From DATBGS01 sp036557885 (GTDB lineage Bacteria > Chloroflexota > Ktedonobacteria > Ktedonobacterales > DATBGS01), in assembly GCA_036557885.1 (NCBI GenBank), contig DATBGS010000024.1, positions 86,569 through 150,568 on the forward strand: DNA of 64,000 bases, written 5' to 3'. The translations under genes were made by a program, and so were the position numbers. Below, in pieces: positions 34,318-43,065 of the stretch (its first letter is position 1; the number at the start of each line of letters is the position of its first letter). A model generated the notes under the pieces. That model did not search any database, was not told the DNA's origin, and was given only the letters and a program-made list of their open reading frames with translations.

Positions 34318-35085
34318 TCAGACCGAAAGAGCAACCTGGACAGACAGCACTCCCTCAGACCAGTCGGTGCTTTCAGCCAGACAGCAGCCATCCGGCCCAA
34401 AGAGGTAGCCGCCGCCTGGAAAATCCTCATCTCGCGTGCGGCCCGCCTGGGTCGCAACAGCAATGTAGATATGTTCCTCGCGCGCATAGCGGGCAAGTTT
34501 GGTCATACACCCGCCGCGCCACCAATCATAGCCCGCCTGCCAGTCTCGCGTGGCCTGCTCGCCATACAAGCCCGGAGCAGCAGCCTCAAACACGAGCTGC
34601 GCACCGTTCCGGGCACAGTCAGCAAAGACGGCTTGTGCATCAATATCGGCGCAAATCGCCAGCCCAAACGTTACTTTGGGATGCGAGAAGACGGCTGCGT
34701 CTGAGCCTGGCGCAAACAGGTGCGCTTCATCATCGGGGATGACGCGCTTGCGATAGAAGCCTTGCAGCGTGCCTTGCTCAGCCACAATCTGCGTAATGAA
34801 CGGTTTGCCCGCAGGATTCGCCTCAATAATACCTGCCAGGGCTGTGATGGGATATTCGCTCGTCATCTCAACAAAGCGGGCCACCGCTGGACTCTCCAGC
34901 GAAAGCACGGCTTCGGGGTAGCGCGCGGGGTCCACATAGCCAGTGATACTTCCCTCTGGGAAGCAAATAATGTCTATGTTCTGGCGCGCTGCATCTTTCA
35001 GGTGCGACTTGATGGCAGCCAGGTTTTCTTCTAGCGCGCCCTTTTCACAGCACATCTGCACCATGCCAATATTCAGTTCAGCCAT
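34318..35085 (-). CDS. Nitrilase-superfamily carbon-nitrogen hydrolase
   Basis: A 255-residue cytoplasmic hydrolase. The Glu-Lys-Cys triad is visible: FPEGSITGY (Glu about 43), YRKRVIPDDE (Lys about 111) and AICADIDAQ (Cys about 144). Members cleave amide or nitrile C-N bonds; here the substrate is unknown, though an omega-amidase or N-carbamoyl-type amidase is plausible. It lies 101 bases upstream of the aminotransferase gene, a pairing that would fit amino acid nitrogen metabolism. Confidence 0.87.
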   Translation of the reverse strand: MAELNIGMVQMCCEKGALEENLAAIKSHLKDAARQNIDIICFPEGSITGYVDPARYPEAVLSLESPAVARFVEMTSEYPITALAGIIEANPAGKPFITQIVAEQGTLQGFYRKRVIPDDEAHLFAPGSDAAVFSHPKVTFGLAICADIDAQAVFADCARNGAQLVFEAAAPGLYGEQATRDWQAGYDWWRGGCMTKLARYAREEHIYIAVATQAGRTRDEDFPGGGYLFGPDGCCLAESTDWSEGVLSVQVALSV

Positions 35086-35166
35086 ACATTGCTCTCCCTC
35101 GCTCGCAGTGTTCTGGTATCATTGAGAGAAGGTCGTTTCCACATCCATTCGCCAGAAGGAAGCCCT

Positions 35167-36027
35167 ATGCGCATTGAATATTATACTAACGCCGTCAGCT
35201 TTGCCCAGGAAACACAGCCATTCCTGCTCCAACATGAGGTAGAGAACTGCATCGTGCTTGGGCTGATTGGTGGGATGCCAATCAATCCCTTCACCCTGAC
35301 GACGCTTCCACTGTTGGCGCTTGCCAGGGCAGAGGGACAGGTCAACGGGGTAGTTCTCCAGATTCCGCCGCGTAATCTCCTCCTCACCGTCATGGAAGCT
35401 GGCACCGCCAGGCAATTTGCTCGCGCGCTCTTTGCGGATCGCATCCAGCTTCCAGGCATCATGGGACCGCTGCAAACTGCTGAGGCATTCGCAGAAGCCT
35501 GGTGCGCGGCTAGTGGTATGCGTACTGAAATCAGTATGCGCGAGCGCGTGTTTGCGCTGAACGAAGTGATTCCACCGCGTCCACCCAGCGGTCATTTTCG
35601 CTGGGCGCAGGCAGAAGACCGAGAGACAGTTATTGACTGGGGGATGGCAGAAGAACGCGAAGCCTTGCACGTGGCCGAACCGGATCGCGCACAGTTTGAG
35701 GGGTGGGCTGATCGTATGATTCAGCACAGCGAGCGGCGCGGGCTGGGCTTTTGGGAAGATGGAGGCCAGGGGGTTTCGTTTGCCGCCTATGGCAACCCAA
35801 CGCCACATGGTATTCGTATTGCCCCGGTCTATACGCCGCCGGAGGTGCGCGGGCGCGGCTATGCCAGCGCGTGCGTGGCGGCGCTCAGCCAGTGTTTGTT
35901 AGACTCCGGGCGCCAGCAGTGTTATCTCTATACAGACCTGGCAAACCCTACCTCGAACAAAATCTACCAGGCTATCGGCTATCGTCCAGTTGGCGACGCG
36001 ATAGAAATGCAGTTTCTTCAACCATGA
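35167..36027 (+). CDS. GNAT family N-acetyltransferase
   Basis: A 286-residue protein with a C-terminal acetyltransferase domain (about 135-286). The acetyl-CoA loop is VRGRGYASACVAAL (about 228-241), and YTDLANPTSNKIYQAIGYRPVGD is the motif B end. The N-terminal half (1-130) is a divergent, possibly inactive second GNAT fold, as is common in two-domain members. ATG 35167 follows AGAAGGAAG. The stop overlaps the start of the phosphotransferase gene (ATGA at 36024), a coupling often seen for resistance-type enzymes. Confidence 0.85.
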   Translation: MRIEYYTNAVSFAQETQPFLLQHEVENCIVLGLIGGMPINPFTLTTLPLLALARAEGQVNGVVLQIPPRNLLLTVMEAGTARQFARALFADRIQLPGIMGPLQTAEAFAEAWCAASGMRTEISMRERVFALNEVIPPRPPSGHFRWAQAEDRETVIDWGMAEEREALHVAEPDRAQFEGWADRMIQHSERRGLGFWEDGGQGVSFAAYGNPTPHGIRIAPVYTPPEVRGRGYASACVAALSQCLLDSGRQQCYLYTDLANPTSNKIYQAIGYRPVGDAIEMQFLQP

Positions 36028-37022
36028 ATAGCCAGCAGCTTGAAGGGGTCTGCCTGCGTTTTCGCCTTGGAGCGCCCATTGCGGCGCCCCAACCCGTCGC
36101 TGGAGGCCGCGTACATCAGATATGGCGCATCGAGACTACCGAGGGCATCTTTGCCGTAAAACTGCTCAGGCCATCAGCCACACCACAGCCAGGTATGCTT
36201 GCTTTCTACCGCCGCGCCGAAGGCATCGCGCGAGAGATGGCAGCGCGTGGCGTGCCCGCGCTGGCGGCGCTCCCTCGTCGCAATGGGCTGGTACAACGCA
36301 TCAAGGGCGCGTATGTCGCGGTCTTTCCCTGGGCAGAAGGTAAAACTCTCCCGTTTAGCGCAGCCAGCCCGGAGCAGGCGCGGCAGATTGGCATACTGCT
36401 GGGCCAGATGCACACCTTCAAGCTGGCGATTCCTGGGCTGGAAATTCCCATCTGGAAAGTGCTGCGAGATGATGACTGGGTATTGCTGGCGCGCCGGGCG
36501 GCAGGGGCACACGCGCCCTGGACAGAAGAGATACGCGCGCGGCTGCGCGAGCTTTGCTGGTGGAGTAGGCTCGCCAGGGATGCCAACCCGCGCCTGTGGA
36601 ATACACTGGTTGCCAGCCATTGTGACGTGGGGCAAAGCAACGTCATCTGGCGCGATGCCCACACGCCCGCCCTCGTTGATTGGGAATCCGCTGGACTGAT
36701 CAACCCAACCCTGGAACTGGTGAAGGCGGCGCTGGATTGGAGCGGCATCAGCGTTGGCGAGCCAGAGGAAGCCAGCTTTCAGGCGGTGCTGGCGGGCTAT
36801 CGCGGCGCTGGCGGGCAGCTTCACGACAGCGCGCACGACGCGCTGGCAGGCACGCTTGGGCATTGGCTGGAATGGCTGGAGTTTAACATGCGGCGCTCGC
36901 TGGATACAACAGCCTCTCCAGAAGAACGAAGCCTCGGCGTGAGCGAGACAACGCGGGCGCTGGCGACGCTCCAGCGCATTGGTGAAAACCTGGGGCGTGT
37001 GGTCGCGTGGGTGGAGAGGTGA
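36024..37022 (+). CDS. Aminoglycoside phosphotransferase/choline kinase-like protein
   Basis: A 332-residue kinase-like protein. The catalytic loop reads SHCDVGQSNVIW (the usual HGDxxxxN with C replacing G), and the metal-binding Asp is in ALVDWESAG. N-lobe residues GIFAVKLLRP hold the ATP Lys. Such enzymes phosphorylate aminoglycosides, choline, or sugars; which is not known. ATG overlaps the GNAT stop by four bases, so both proteins are made together and may modify the same compound. Confidence 0.82.
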   Translation: MNSQQLEGVCLRFRLGAPIAAPQPVAGGRVHQIWRIETTEGIFAVKLLRPSATPQPGMLAFYRRAEGIAREMAARGVPALAALPRRNGLVQRIKGAYVAVFPWAEGKTLPFSAASPEQARQIGILLGQMHTFKLAIPGLEIPIWKVLRDDDWVLLARRAAGAHAPWTEEIRARLRELCWWSRLARDANPRLWNTLVASHCDVGQSNVIWRDAHTPALVDWESAGLINPTLELVKAALDWSGISVGEPEEASFQAVLAGYRGAGGQLHDSAHDALAGTLGHWLEWLEFNMRRSLDTTASPEERSLGVSETTRALATLQRIGENLGRVVAWVER

Positions 37023-37041
37023 TGCCATCTGTATCAGCAAC

Positions 37042-37071
37042 TTGACACAGATAGCCCTCTTGCTGTATCAT
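37042..37071 (+). promoter_or_regulatory. Strong promoter for the membrane protein/GntR operon
   Basis: TTGACA at 37042-37047 and TATCAT at 37066-37071 with an 18-base spacer. The start codon is 29 bases after the -10, so the leader is short. Confidence 0.65.
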
Positions 37072-37100
37072 CTGGTTGATGCAGCAAATGGAGGTGCTCT

Positions 37101-38132
37101 GTGCATTCCATGATTTTACCTCTTGCTTCTTTCTCGCTGCCCGGACGGGCCATCTTTGCAGCCGCCCTTCTCCTGCCTTTTGGTCTTGCATTTGCGCTCA
37201 CCGGCCTGTATGGCCGATCACATCCCTCTTCATGGGCAGCGCATTTCTCACGAGGGATAGGGACAGGGTGGTGGGGTAAATTCGTGAAGTGGCGCATCGT
37301 TGATCAAGCTGGCCCCGCAGTAGTTGTGGTGTGGCAGGATTTCCTGCGCTGTGTCACCTTTATTGGGGGTACAGAATATATTTACACTGGTATGGGGATG
37401 GTGTTAGCTACCCTAAGCTATCTAACATTTTTTCTTCTCACTGGCGGCGCACCTTACCCCCTCCAAAATCTGGAGAATATCTTTCTTTGGGTCGCAATGG
37501 CAGCCGGGCTGTGGGGAGGCTCCTGTATAGGATATGCCGCCGCTTTTCGACAGGTGCGATCAATGACCGCCAGGCTCGTCTATGCTGACCTTACGCAGCG
37601 CCAGCTTGCTGATTTCCGCTCCCCGTTGCTTCTATTGCTACCTGGGGTATACATATTGTATCAGGCATTGGTTTCTTACATGGTCTTCCTCACCAGCGGG
37701 CCAACCGTTACATCCAATGATCGAGGGTCCAACACCAGCGGCGTGACAGTGAGCGTCTGGATAGTCTTTGTTGGGCCAGCAGCAATGCTAATCATTGTGT
37801 TCATAGCAGAAATATTTGCAGCGTATATAGCGCGCCTTCCCCGCCTACTGATTACCGCTGATCCCAAGATAGCCCAACAGCTAGATAACATTATTCGCGC
37901 CGAGGTAGTAGGAAGAATCTGGGCCTTGATGATGCTGGCTGTGGGTTCTGTGGGCTTTTCACAAACGGTTCTCGTAGAAAAACTCTCACCAGTAGCTTTC
38001 TCTTTGGGTAGCATAAGTTTTTTTTGCGGCATGCTGGAGTTGATTGTTGGCGGAATGGGTGTCGCTCTTGCCCAGGGGCGGCTTGGCGGCAGGCTCACTG
38101 GCTGGCCCTGGCGCTCCATGAGGCAGCCATGA
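37101..38132 (+). CDS. Polytopic membrane protein cotranscribed with a GntR regulator
   Basis: A 343-residue protein with about seven to eight hydrophobic helices and no recognised domain. Conserved-looking features are a WRIVDQAGPAVVVVWQDFLR loop and a charged RLLITADPKIAQQLDNI loop. GTG 37101 follows GGAGG at six bases. Its stop overlaps the GntR start (ATGA at 38129). YtrA-like GntR regulators usually control adjacent transporter or membrane-protein genes, so this is probably the regulated target. Not an ABC ATPase: no P-loop seen. Confidence 0.6.
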   Translation: MHSMILPLASFSLPGRAIFAAALLLPFGLAFALTGLYGRSHPSSWAAHFSRGIGTGWWGKFVKWRIVDQAGPAVVVVWQDFLRCVTFIGGTEYIYTGMGMVLATLSYLTFFLLTGGAPYPLQNLENIFLWVAMAAGLWGGSCIGYAAAFRQVRSMTARLVYADLTQRQLADFRSPLLLLLPGVYILYQALVSYMVFLTSGPTVTSNDRGSNTSGVTVSVWIVFVGPAAMLIIVFIAEIFAAYIARLPRLLITADPKIAQQLDNIIRAEVVGRIWALMMLAVGSVGFSQTVLVEKLSPVAFSLGSISFFCGMLELIVGGMGVALAQGRLGGRLTGWPWRSMRQP

Positions 38133-38521
38133 GCACCCCACTGCTGCTGCTTGACTCAACAAGCTCCATTCCCCCCTATGAGCAAATCTGCGAACAGATT
38201 CGCATGCAGATTGCCTCCGGGCGGCTTCTGGCAGAGGCGATGCTTCCTTCAGTTCGCCAGCTTGCACGCGACCTGGGCATTGCCCCAAATACTGTGGTTC
38301 GCGCCTACAATCAACTTGAGCAGGAAGGATGGGTGGTGACTTCGGAGCGCAGGGGCGTTATGGTCGCGCTCTATCCACCAGTGCCAACACCATTTGAACG
38401 CAGGCAGCGCCTGGAGCGAGCCGTCTCCCATTTACTGGTGGCTGCTCACCAATTGGGCGTGTCCCCTGCCGAGCTATATGCTGAGATTGAGCGGCAGTGG
38501 CGACAATGGTATCCATCTTAG
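38129..38521 (+). CDS. GntR family regulator, YtrA-like
   Basis: A 130-residue repressor with an N-terminal winged helix-turn-helix (IPPYEQICEQIRMQIASGRL, then LPSVRQLARDLGIAPNTVVR and the wing GWVVTSERRGVMV) and a short helical tail of about 45 residues. The missing effector domain is the mark of the YtrA subfamily, which binds operators near its own promoter. The promoter at 37042-37071 is a likely target. Translation coupled to the upstream gene by ATGA. Confidence 0.9.
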   Translation: MSTPLLLLDSTSSIPPYEQICEQIRMQIASGRLLAEAMLPSVRQLARDLGIAPNTVVRAYNQLEQEGWVVTSERRGVMVALYPPVPTPFERRQRLERAVSHLLVAAHQLGVSPAELYAEIERQWRQWYPS

Positions 38522-38570
38522 GCTATGGCAGAGGGAACAGCCGACCTGAGCCAAAAACACGGCAAACATA

Positions 38571-38599
38571 AACCCCTCATCCACATGGAATGAGGGGTT
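38571..38599. terminator. Bidirectional terminator-like hairpin
   Basis: A perfect 10-bp stem, AACCCCTCAT (38571-38580) with ATGAGGGGTT (38590-38599), between the convergent GntR and HNH-like genes. T-tracts are weak on both sides. Confidence 0.55.
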
Positions 38600-38648
38600 G
38601 AAACTTACCAGGCCAGGCAAAGCCATACCTAAGCTGGCAATCTTGTTT

Positions 38649-39761
38649 CTACAACTTGAAGTGAATGCCAAACAGGGTAAAGCTCAAGCGATGCTCTGCC
38701 AGCCGATGTCGGTGGTGTTCTGCTGGCGGGGCAGAGGGTGGCGGCGGTTCTGGCGGGTTATGATGGAAGAGGTGCAGACCTCCCAACTTGCTCAAGAGAT
38801 GGTGCGTATCTTTGGTGATGGAAATGCCACCCTTTGACGCGCCCTGAGCAAGCCAGATGGGGAAAGGCGTAAAGTGAATACCCGCCATGATCGCTTTCCC
38901 CGGCTTGCCAATATGACAGGTTTCGTGCAAGAGCATCAGGTTGGCAAGATCATCAGGAGAATCCACTTGCTGCCCGGAATACGGGTTCGCTTTAATCAAG
39001 CTGGTCATTTTGGTGACACGCGCCGGGTCGGCATCATTCCATTCGCTCCACTCGATTAGATGGTGGGCTTCCAGTGGCCCTTCGCCCTGGGGATGTGGAT
39101 GAAATTGGCACAGCCAGCACTTGCCAACTTCTTTGATCAGCTTCTCACGATTGCGGCTAAACTCCGGGGACTCCTTGCGCTGCGGGTGAGCCGGGTCGTC
39201 AATGACGACTGTAAACTGCTCAACCACTTCATGCCCCACCTGCGTTTCTGATTCTAGTGGTTGCTTGCCAGCGCCCACGCGGTCCAGAAGATGATGGACA
39301 TCACCGGCAATCTCGACCCCATCCTTTGCCGCACCTTGAGAAAACCAGACGGGAAACGGAGTAGTATGCGCGCCAGACATCTTGGACTGTCCTGGCAAGC
39401 TGCGATGACACGATTCATGCAAAACGACCAGATTCGCCAGATCATCCGGGTCATGGACATCCTGACCAGAATATTTATGCAGATTAAAGAGGCCGAGCAG
39501 CTTTGTCGCTTTTTCCGGGTCAAGATCAGACCATTCGGCCCATTCAAGCATATGATGAACTTCCAACGACCCGCTGCCCAGCGGGTGCCGCTGAAACTGG
39601 CACAACCAACAACCCAACTTCAAATCCTCAAGCAGATGCTTTGCATTTTTATGGAACTTTGGCGTCTCCTCTTTTGGCATGTTGCCTGGTAGCTCATTAA
39701 TAGTAACAGTCAAGTGTTCCACTGTTTCGTGCGCAGAAACAATCGGCTCTCGGTCAGCCAT
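38649..39761 (-). CDS. Tandem HNH-like zinc protein, two repeats
   Basis: A 370-residue protein consisting of two similar units of about 150 residues. Each carries CWLCQF, then 12-14 residues later LE-x-HH-x2-EW-x-EW, then DDLANL-x2-LHE-x-CH, then FTPFPIWLAQGA or similar. CxxC with the later Cys-His, and the HH plus Asn and His, match the ordering of HNH (beta-beta-alpha-metal) nucleases. N-terminal and inter-unit linkers contain TVTINELPGN- and TVVIDDPAH-like strands. Nuclease activity is inferred only. ATG 39761 was chosen over an upstream ATG. A His-rich tail (EHHRHRLAEHR) ends the protein. Confidence 0.6.
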   Translation of the reverse strand: MADREPIVSAHETVEHLTVTINELPGNMPKEETPKFHKNAKHLLEDLKLGCWLCQFQRHPLGSGSLEVHHMLEWAEWSDLDPEKATKLLGLFNLHKYSGQDVHDPDDLANLVVLHESCHRSLPGQSKMSGAHTTPFPVWFSQGAAKDGVEIAGDVHHLLDRVGAGKQPLESETQVGHEVVEQFTVVIDDPAHPQRKESPEFSRNREKLIKEVGKCWLCQFHPHPQGEGPLEAHHLIEWSEWNDADPARVTKMTSLIKANPYSGQQVDSPDDLANLMLLHETCHIGKPGKAIMAGIHFTPFPIWLAQGASKGGISITKDTHHLLSKLGGLHLFHHNPPEPPPPSAPPAEHHRHRLAEHRLSFTLFGIHFKL

Positions 39762-39890
39762 AGTCTTTCCCTTCTTCCAACACGTGCGAGGTGGCACTTC
39801 ACGACGAGAGGCCAAGGAACCCCTCGGTTTCGATAGTAACACTGGTCGTCCCATGCTGACAAGGGGTATGGCTATTTTGGCTGAGCGCTT

Positions 39891-41180
39891 TTAGACGCTG
39901 GCAAGCACCTTTTCTTCGGGGTGAACCGGGAGCGGAGCGGCTGCCCGGATGAGAAGCTGCGCCTGGGCCAGCGCAAACAGGAGAAGCGCGAGCGTTGGCA
40001 GGGCGAAAACGACGCTGCCAGCGAGAGGCTGTTGGTGCGCAATGAAAAACGGGAGCCACTCAGGATTCACCAGAAAAACCAGGCTGACCCCCAACAGAAT
40101 AAACCACCAGAGCGGCGGCCTGGGCAGCGAACGAAGCGCCAGCGCCGTTGTGCCGAGCGGCAAGAGCAGGCTCATCATCCCCCAGTTCCAGGTGATGGGA
40201 AATCCCAACAACAAAACTGTAACCACTATCCCCAAACACACCCATTCCATCGCTTCGTCCTGCCTGCGTCGCAGCCCCCACGCTACCAGCGCCAGCGTGC
40301 CCAGCACAACCAGCGCCGCAACGCCCTCACCCAGCAGCGTCGCTTGCGAGGCGCTCAACCCTGAAAGCAGCGGAGGGAAGGCAATCACCGATGGGTCGTT
40401 AAAGCCTGTCCAGGGGCGCGCAATGGCAGCCACCAGAGAGACATTGACTTCGTGCGGAATGTCAGCAGCTTCCTGGCGCAGCACTGGCCCCAGATAGGTG
40501 GCATAGGTCTGGGGTCCAAAAGCCACCAGAGTCACCAATGTGCCCAGAGCGACCACTCCTCCTCCCACCAGCGCGAGCTTATATCTCCGCCTGGCAAGCA
40601 CAATGCAAAGCAAGGCGAGCGGCCAAATTTTCAACAAGGCCGCCACGCCAAGCGCCACGCCAGCCCAGCCCGCGTGCCCCTTTCGCTCAAGGAGCCAGGC
40701 ACCAAGCACGAGCAGCAGCACTAGTTCCGCGTAATTTTGCGCATCCAGGGAACCGCCAAAAGGATTCCAAAAGAGGTTGCCAACCACAAAGAGCGCGGCC
40801 CCGCGCAAGGTCCACCATCCCAACGCTTTGAGCAGCAATGCGCCAGTGGTGAGATAACAGGCAAGCACTAGCAAAGACCAAAAGAGCGCGGCGGCGGCTC
40901 TGGAGAGCAGGCCCAATGGGAGCACCAGCAAGACGGAAAATGGTGGATGGGAATCGTAATTCAGCGGAGGGAGGCAGAGCGGCGCAGTGGGCGAAGAGAG
41001 GAGCGGCGAGTACGGCGGCATTCCCTGAAGCACATTCCGGGCAGCCAAATAATCCTGGCAAAAATCAGTGGCTCTTTGACCTGCCGTCACGGTCTGTTGC
41101 AGCATCAGAGCCACACCCAGACCAAGGAGCAAGCACCATCCCAGGGTGCGCAGCACCCAGTAGAACCGCGCTTTTGACAT
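39891..41180 (-). CDS. Glycosyltransferase family 87-like membrane protein (DUF2029)
   Basis: A 429-residue polytopic protein with about ten to twelve helices. The first outer loop holds TDFCQDYLAARNVLQGMPPY, the conserved acidic and aromatic region of GT87 polyprenyl-phosphate-mannose mannosyltransferases, and DSHPPFSVLLVLPLG follows. AALLKIWPLALL is the second family motif. It should transfer a sugar from a lipid-linked donor at the outer membrane face to a glycolipid or glycan. Specific substrate unknown. Confidence 0.8.
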   Translation of the reverse strand: MSKARFYWVLRTLGWCLLLGLGVALMLQQTVTAGQRATDFCQDYLAARNVLQGMPPYSPLLSSPTAPLCLPPLNYDSHPPFSVLLVLPLGLLSRAAAALFWSLLVLACYLTTGALLLKALGWWTLRGAALFVVGNLFWNPFGGSLDAQNYAELVLLLVLGAWLLERKGHAGWAGVALGVAALLKIWPLALLCIVLARRRYKLALVGGGVVALGTLVTLVAFGPQTYATYLGPVLRQEAADIPHEVNVSLVAAIARPWTGFNDPSVIAFPPLLSGLSASQATLLGEGVAALVVLGTLALVAWGLRRRQDEAMEWVCLGIVVTVLLLGFPITWNWGMMSLLLPLGTTALALRSLPRPPLWWFILLGVSLVFLVNPEWLPFFIAHQQPLAGSVVFALPTLALLLFALAQAQLLIRAAAPLPVHPEEKVLASV

Positions 41181-41197
41181 TGGCGCTCATAGTCTCC

Positions 41198-41342
41198 TTA
41201 GAGCGCCTAACAGATGGGATGCTCGTAGCCCCGGCCTCCGCCTGCCCTTTGTCTTAGGGTGCCGGGGAACGCGGCACCGGCAGGGACGCCGGTGCTACAA
41301 GCGCTCTCTCCAAGAGCGTCGAGGTTTTGTTAGGCACTCTTA
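41198..41342. repeat. Terminal-inverted-repeat-bounded element holding two REP copies
   Basis: TTAGAGCGCCTAACA (41198-41212) and TGTTAGGCACTCTTA (41328-41342) are inverted repeats with 13 of 15 positions matching. Between them lie a long-form plus-strand REP (41225-41268) and a minus-strand REP (41274-41301). 145 bases in all, intergenic. Confidence 0.65.
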
Positions 41343-41424
41343 ACAGGCAAAGCCTTTACGTTCTCACTTCAGGAAGTAGAACGTATGCAACAAAGAGACG
41401 TAACGAGGCAGGCGCATCAAACCG

Positions 41425-42390
41425 TCAGGCGAAAAAATCGCTCATCACAGCGGTACAGGCACACGAGCTATCGCGCATGGTACCCAGATTCCAGGCCGTT
41501 TCAATGGTGAGCAAGAGTGAAGCATGATCATAGTTCACTCTGGAAGTGTAGCCCGGTTTGCCAAGCGGCGAGATCACCAGCATAGGAATATGCCCGCCAT
41601 GCGCCAACTGGCAGCAGCCCGCGCCGGTGTTGCCTTCGTCCCACACCAGAAACAACGCGCTGGAGGCCCAAGCGCTGGATTGGAAGATTTTTGGCAAAAA
41701 GCCCTTAAGCCAGGCGTCACCAGTGCTGACGCTGCAATCGTGCATATCGTGGCACAGGTTAGGCGTAATCCAGATAAAATCAGGAAGCGTGCTGGCCGTC
41801 AGATCATGGCTGAATTGCGTAAGCGGGACGATATTTGCGCAGCGCGAGGCATTGTTCCGAATATTATCGAAATAGATAAATGGATTGTGTCTCTGCGCGT
41901 AATCCCCGCTTGAGCCGACATAACAGGGAGTTGGCATATCTTCCATATAGGCTTTCCAGGTTTTGTGCCCCGCCTCAAGCTGATCTACGAGATTCGTCGC
42001 GTTGACAAAGCAACTGCTGCAATCAGAAGTGATGCTAAACGTGTTGCCGCCTAGAAGCTCCAGATAATTTGGCAGACTGGGGTGAGAGGTGCCATAGAAA
42101 TTGAGCGCCTGGGCATATTGATGCGCCAGGCCAGTGATATACGGCGCCTCGCCGCTTCCCACAACATTACTGTATTCTTCATTTTCCATAAGGATGACAA
42201 AAATATGCGTAAAGTTTGGTATCGCAGCCCCAGGGGCGTTCGTAGCGGACGGTGTTGCATTGGAAGCCGTGAGGCCAGTGGGAGAAAAAGTTGGTGCCGG
42301 GGTCGTGCCTGATGTCCCGATGGGGGCGGAAGAACAACTTGCCAGCATCATCAGGATGGGCAGCGCAGCCAGACGTAGTATTCTTAACAT
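41425..42390 (-). CDS. Secreted lipoprotein phosphoesterase (acid phosphatase/phospholipase C-like family)
   Basis: A 321-residue protein. ATG 42390 opens a lipoprotein signal ending in LMMLASC. A Ser/Thr/Pro linker (about 20-55) leads to the phosphoesterase domain: HIFVILMENEEYSNV with the metal Glu-Asn, YGTSHPSLPNYLELLGG with the nucleophilic residue, FIWITPNLCHDMHDCSV, and FLVWDEGNTGAGCC followed by HGGHIPMLVISP. These match PF04185, which releases phosphate or polar heads from phospholipids or phosphoesters. Many cysteines suggest disulphide stabilisation outside the cell. Confidence 0.87.
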   Translation of the reverse strand: MLRILRLAALPILMMLASCSSAPIGTSGTTPAPTFSPTGLTASNATPSATNAPGAAIPNFTHIFVILMENEEYSNVVGSGEAPYITGLAHQYAQALNFYGTSHPSLPNYLELLGGNTFSITSDCSSCFVNATNLVDQLEAGHKTWKAYMEDMPTPCYVGSSGDYAQRHNPFIYFDNIRNNASRCANIVPLTQFSHDLTASTLPDFIWITPNLCHDMHDCSVSTGDAWLKGFLPKIFQSSAWASSALFLVWDEGNTGAGCCQLAHGGHIPMLVISPLGKPGYTSRVNYDHASLLLTIETAWNLGTMRDSSCACTAVMSDFFA

Positions 42391-42409
42391 TCGTGCAGCT
42401 TTCCTTACT

Positions 42410-42808
42410 TCATGGGTGGTCCTCTGGTGGCAGCCGTTTTGCTGCGTCAGCAACAGCCTTCAGCAGTTCCTCCAATTCAAACGGTTTAAACAGGATGGGA
42501 ACATCAAGCGCCGCAAAAAGCTGCTCTGCCTCAGCATCGGGGAAACGAGTGCGGGCAGTAATGCAGAGGTAAGCATGCTTCTTCAAGTGCGCGTCTTTCT
42601 CTACCTGGCGCAGCACTTCAATCCCATCCATGATTGGCAATAAATAGTCCAGAAGAACCACATGGGCCTTCTGGCTGGCACGCAAAACCTGAAGTGCCTC
42701 CTGTCCATTCCTCGCCTCTTTGATTTCATAACCCTCATCTGTCAACACCATCTTCAATGTTGAGCGGATGTCAGGATCATCTTCCACCACCAGTATTGGT
42801 GTTCCCAT
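42410..42808 (-). CDS. Stand-alone response regulator receiver (CheY-like)
   Basis: A 132-residue receiver domain. The acidic pair is in VVEDDPDI (Asp 10-11), the phosphoacceptor is in VVLLDYLLP (Asp near 55), the switch Thr is in LCITAR, and the Lys is in ILFKPFE. No output domain and no kinase nearby, so it should receive phosphate from an unlinked sensor and act by protein contact. Nineteen bases separate it from the phosphoesterase gene, in the same direction. Confidence 0.93.
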   Translation of the reverse strand: MGTPILVVEDDPDIRSTLKMVLTDEGYEIKEARNGQEALQVLRASQKAHVVLLDYLLPIMDGIEVLRQVEKDAHLKKHAYLCITARTRFPDAEAEQLFAALDVPILFKPFELEELLKAVADAAKRLPPEDHP

Positions 42809-43065
42809 AAATATTCCCCTACCCTGGCAGGATGGTTAGCCACTTTGATAGAGTCCGAGCCAGAAATATGCCACAAACACCTACTGTGTTGCGGCCCAGG
42901 AGATTATACTGCACATTGAAGGCTGGCAGCAATGAGCTTGAGCGCTGCTTTTTACACGGGCAGAAACTCTCTTCCCTGATGTACAATAGCAACGCCGTGA
43001 AAGCTACGGCAGTATGCTCTTGCTGCTACTTCGAGTGCTGAAAAAAAGATAAAGAGGGTTAAGAC

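Noticed and set aside
42809..43065. Molybdenum cofactor riboswitch upstream of the oxidoreductase
   Set aside because: No recognisable moco motif; only a 257-base gap with a short purine-rich ribosome site and weak -10-like sequences.
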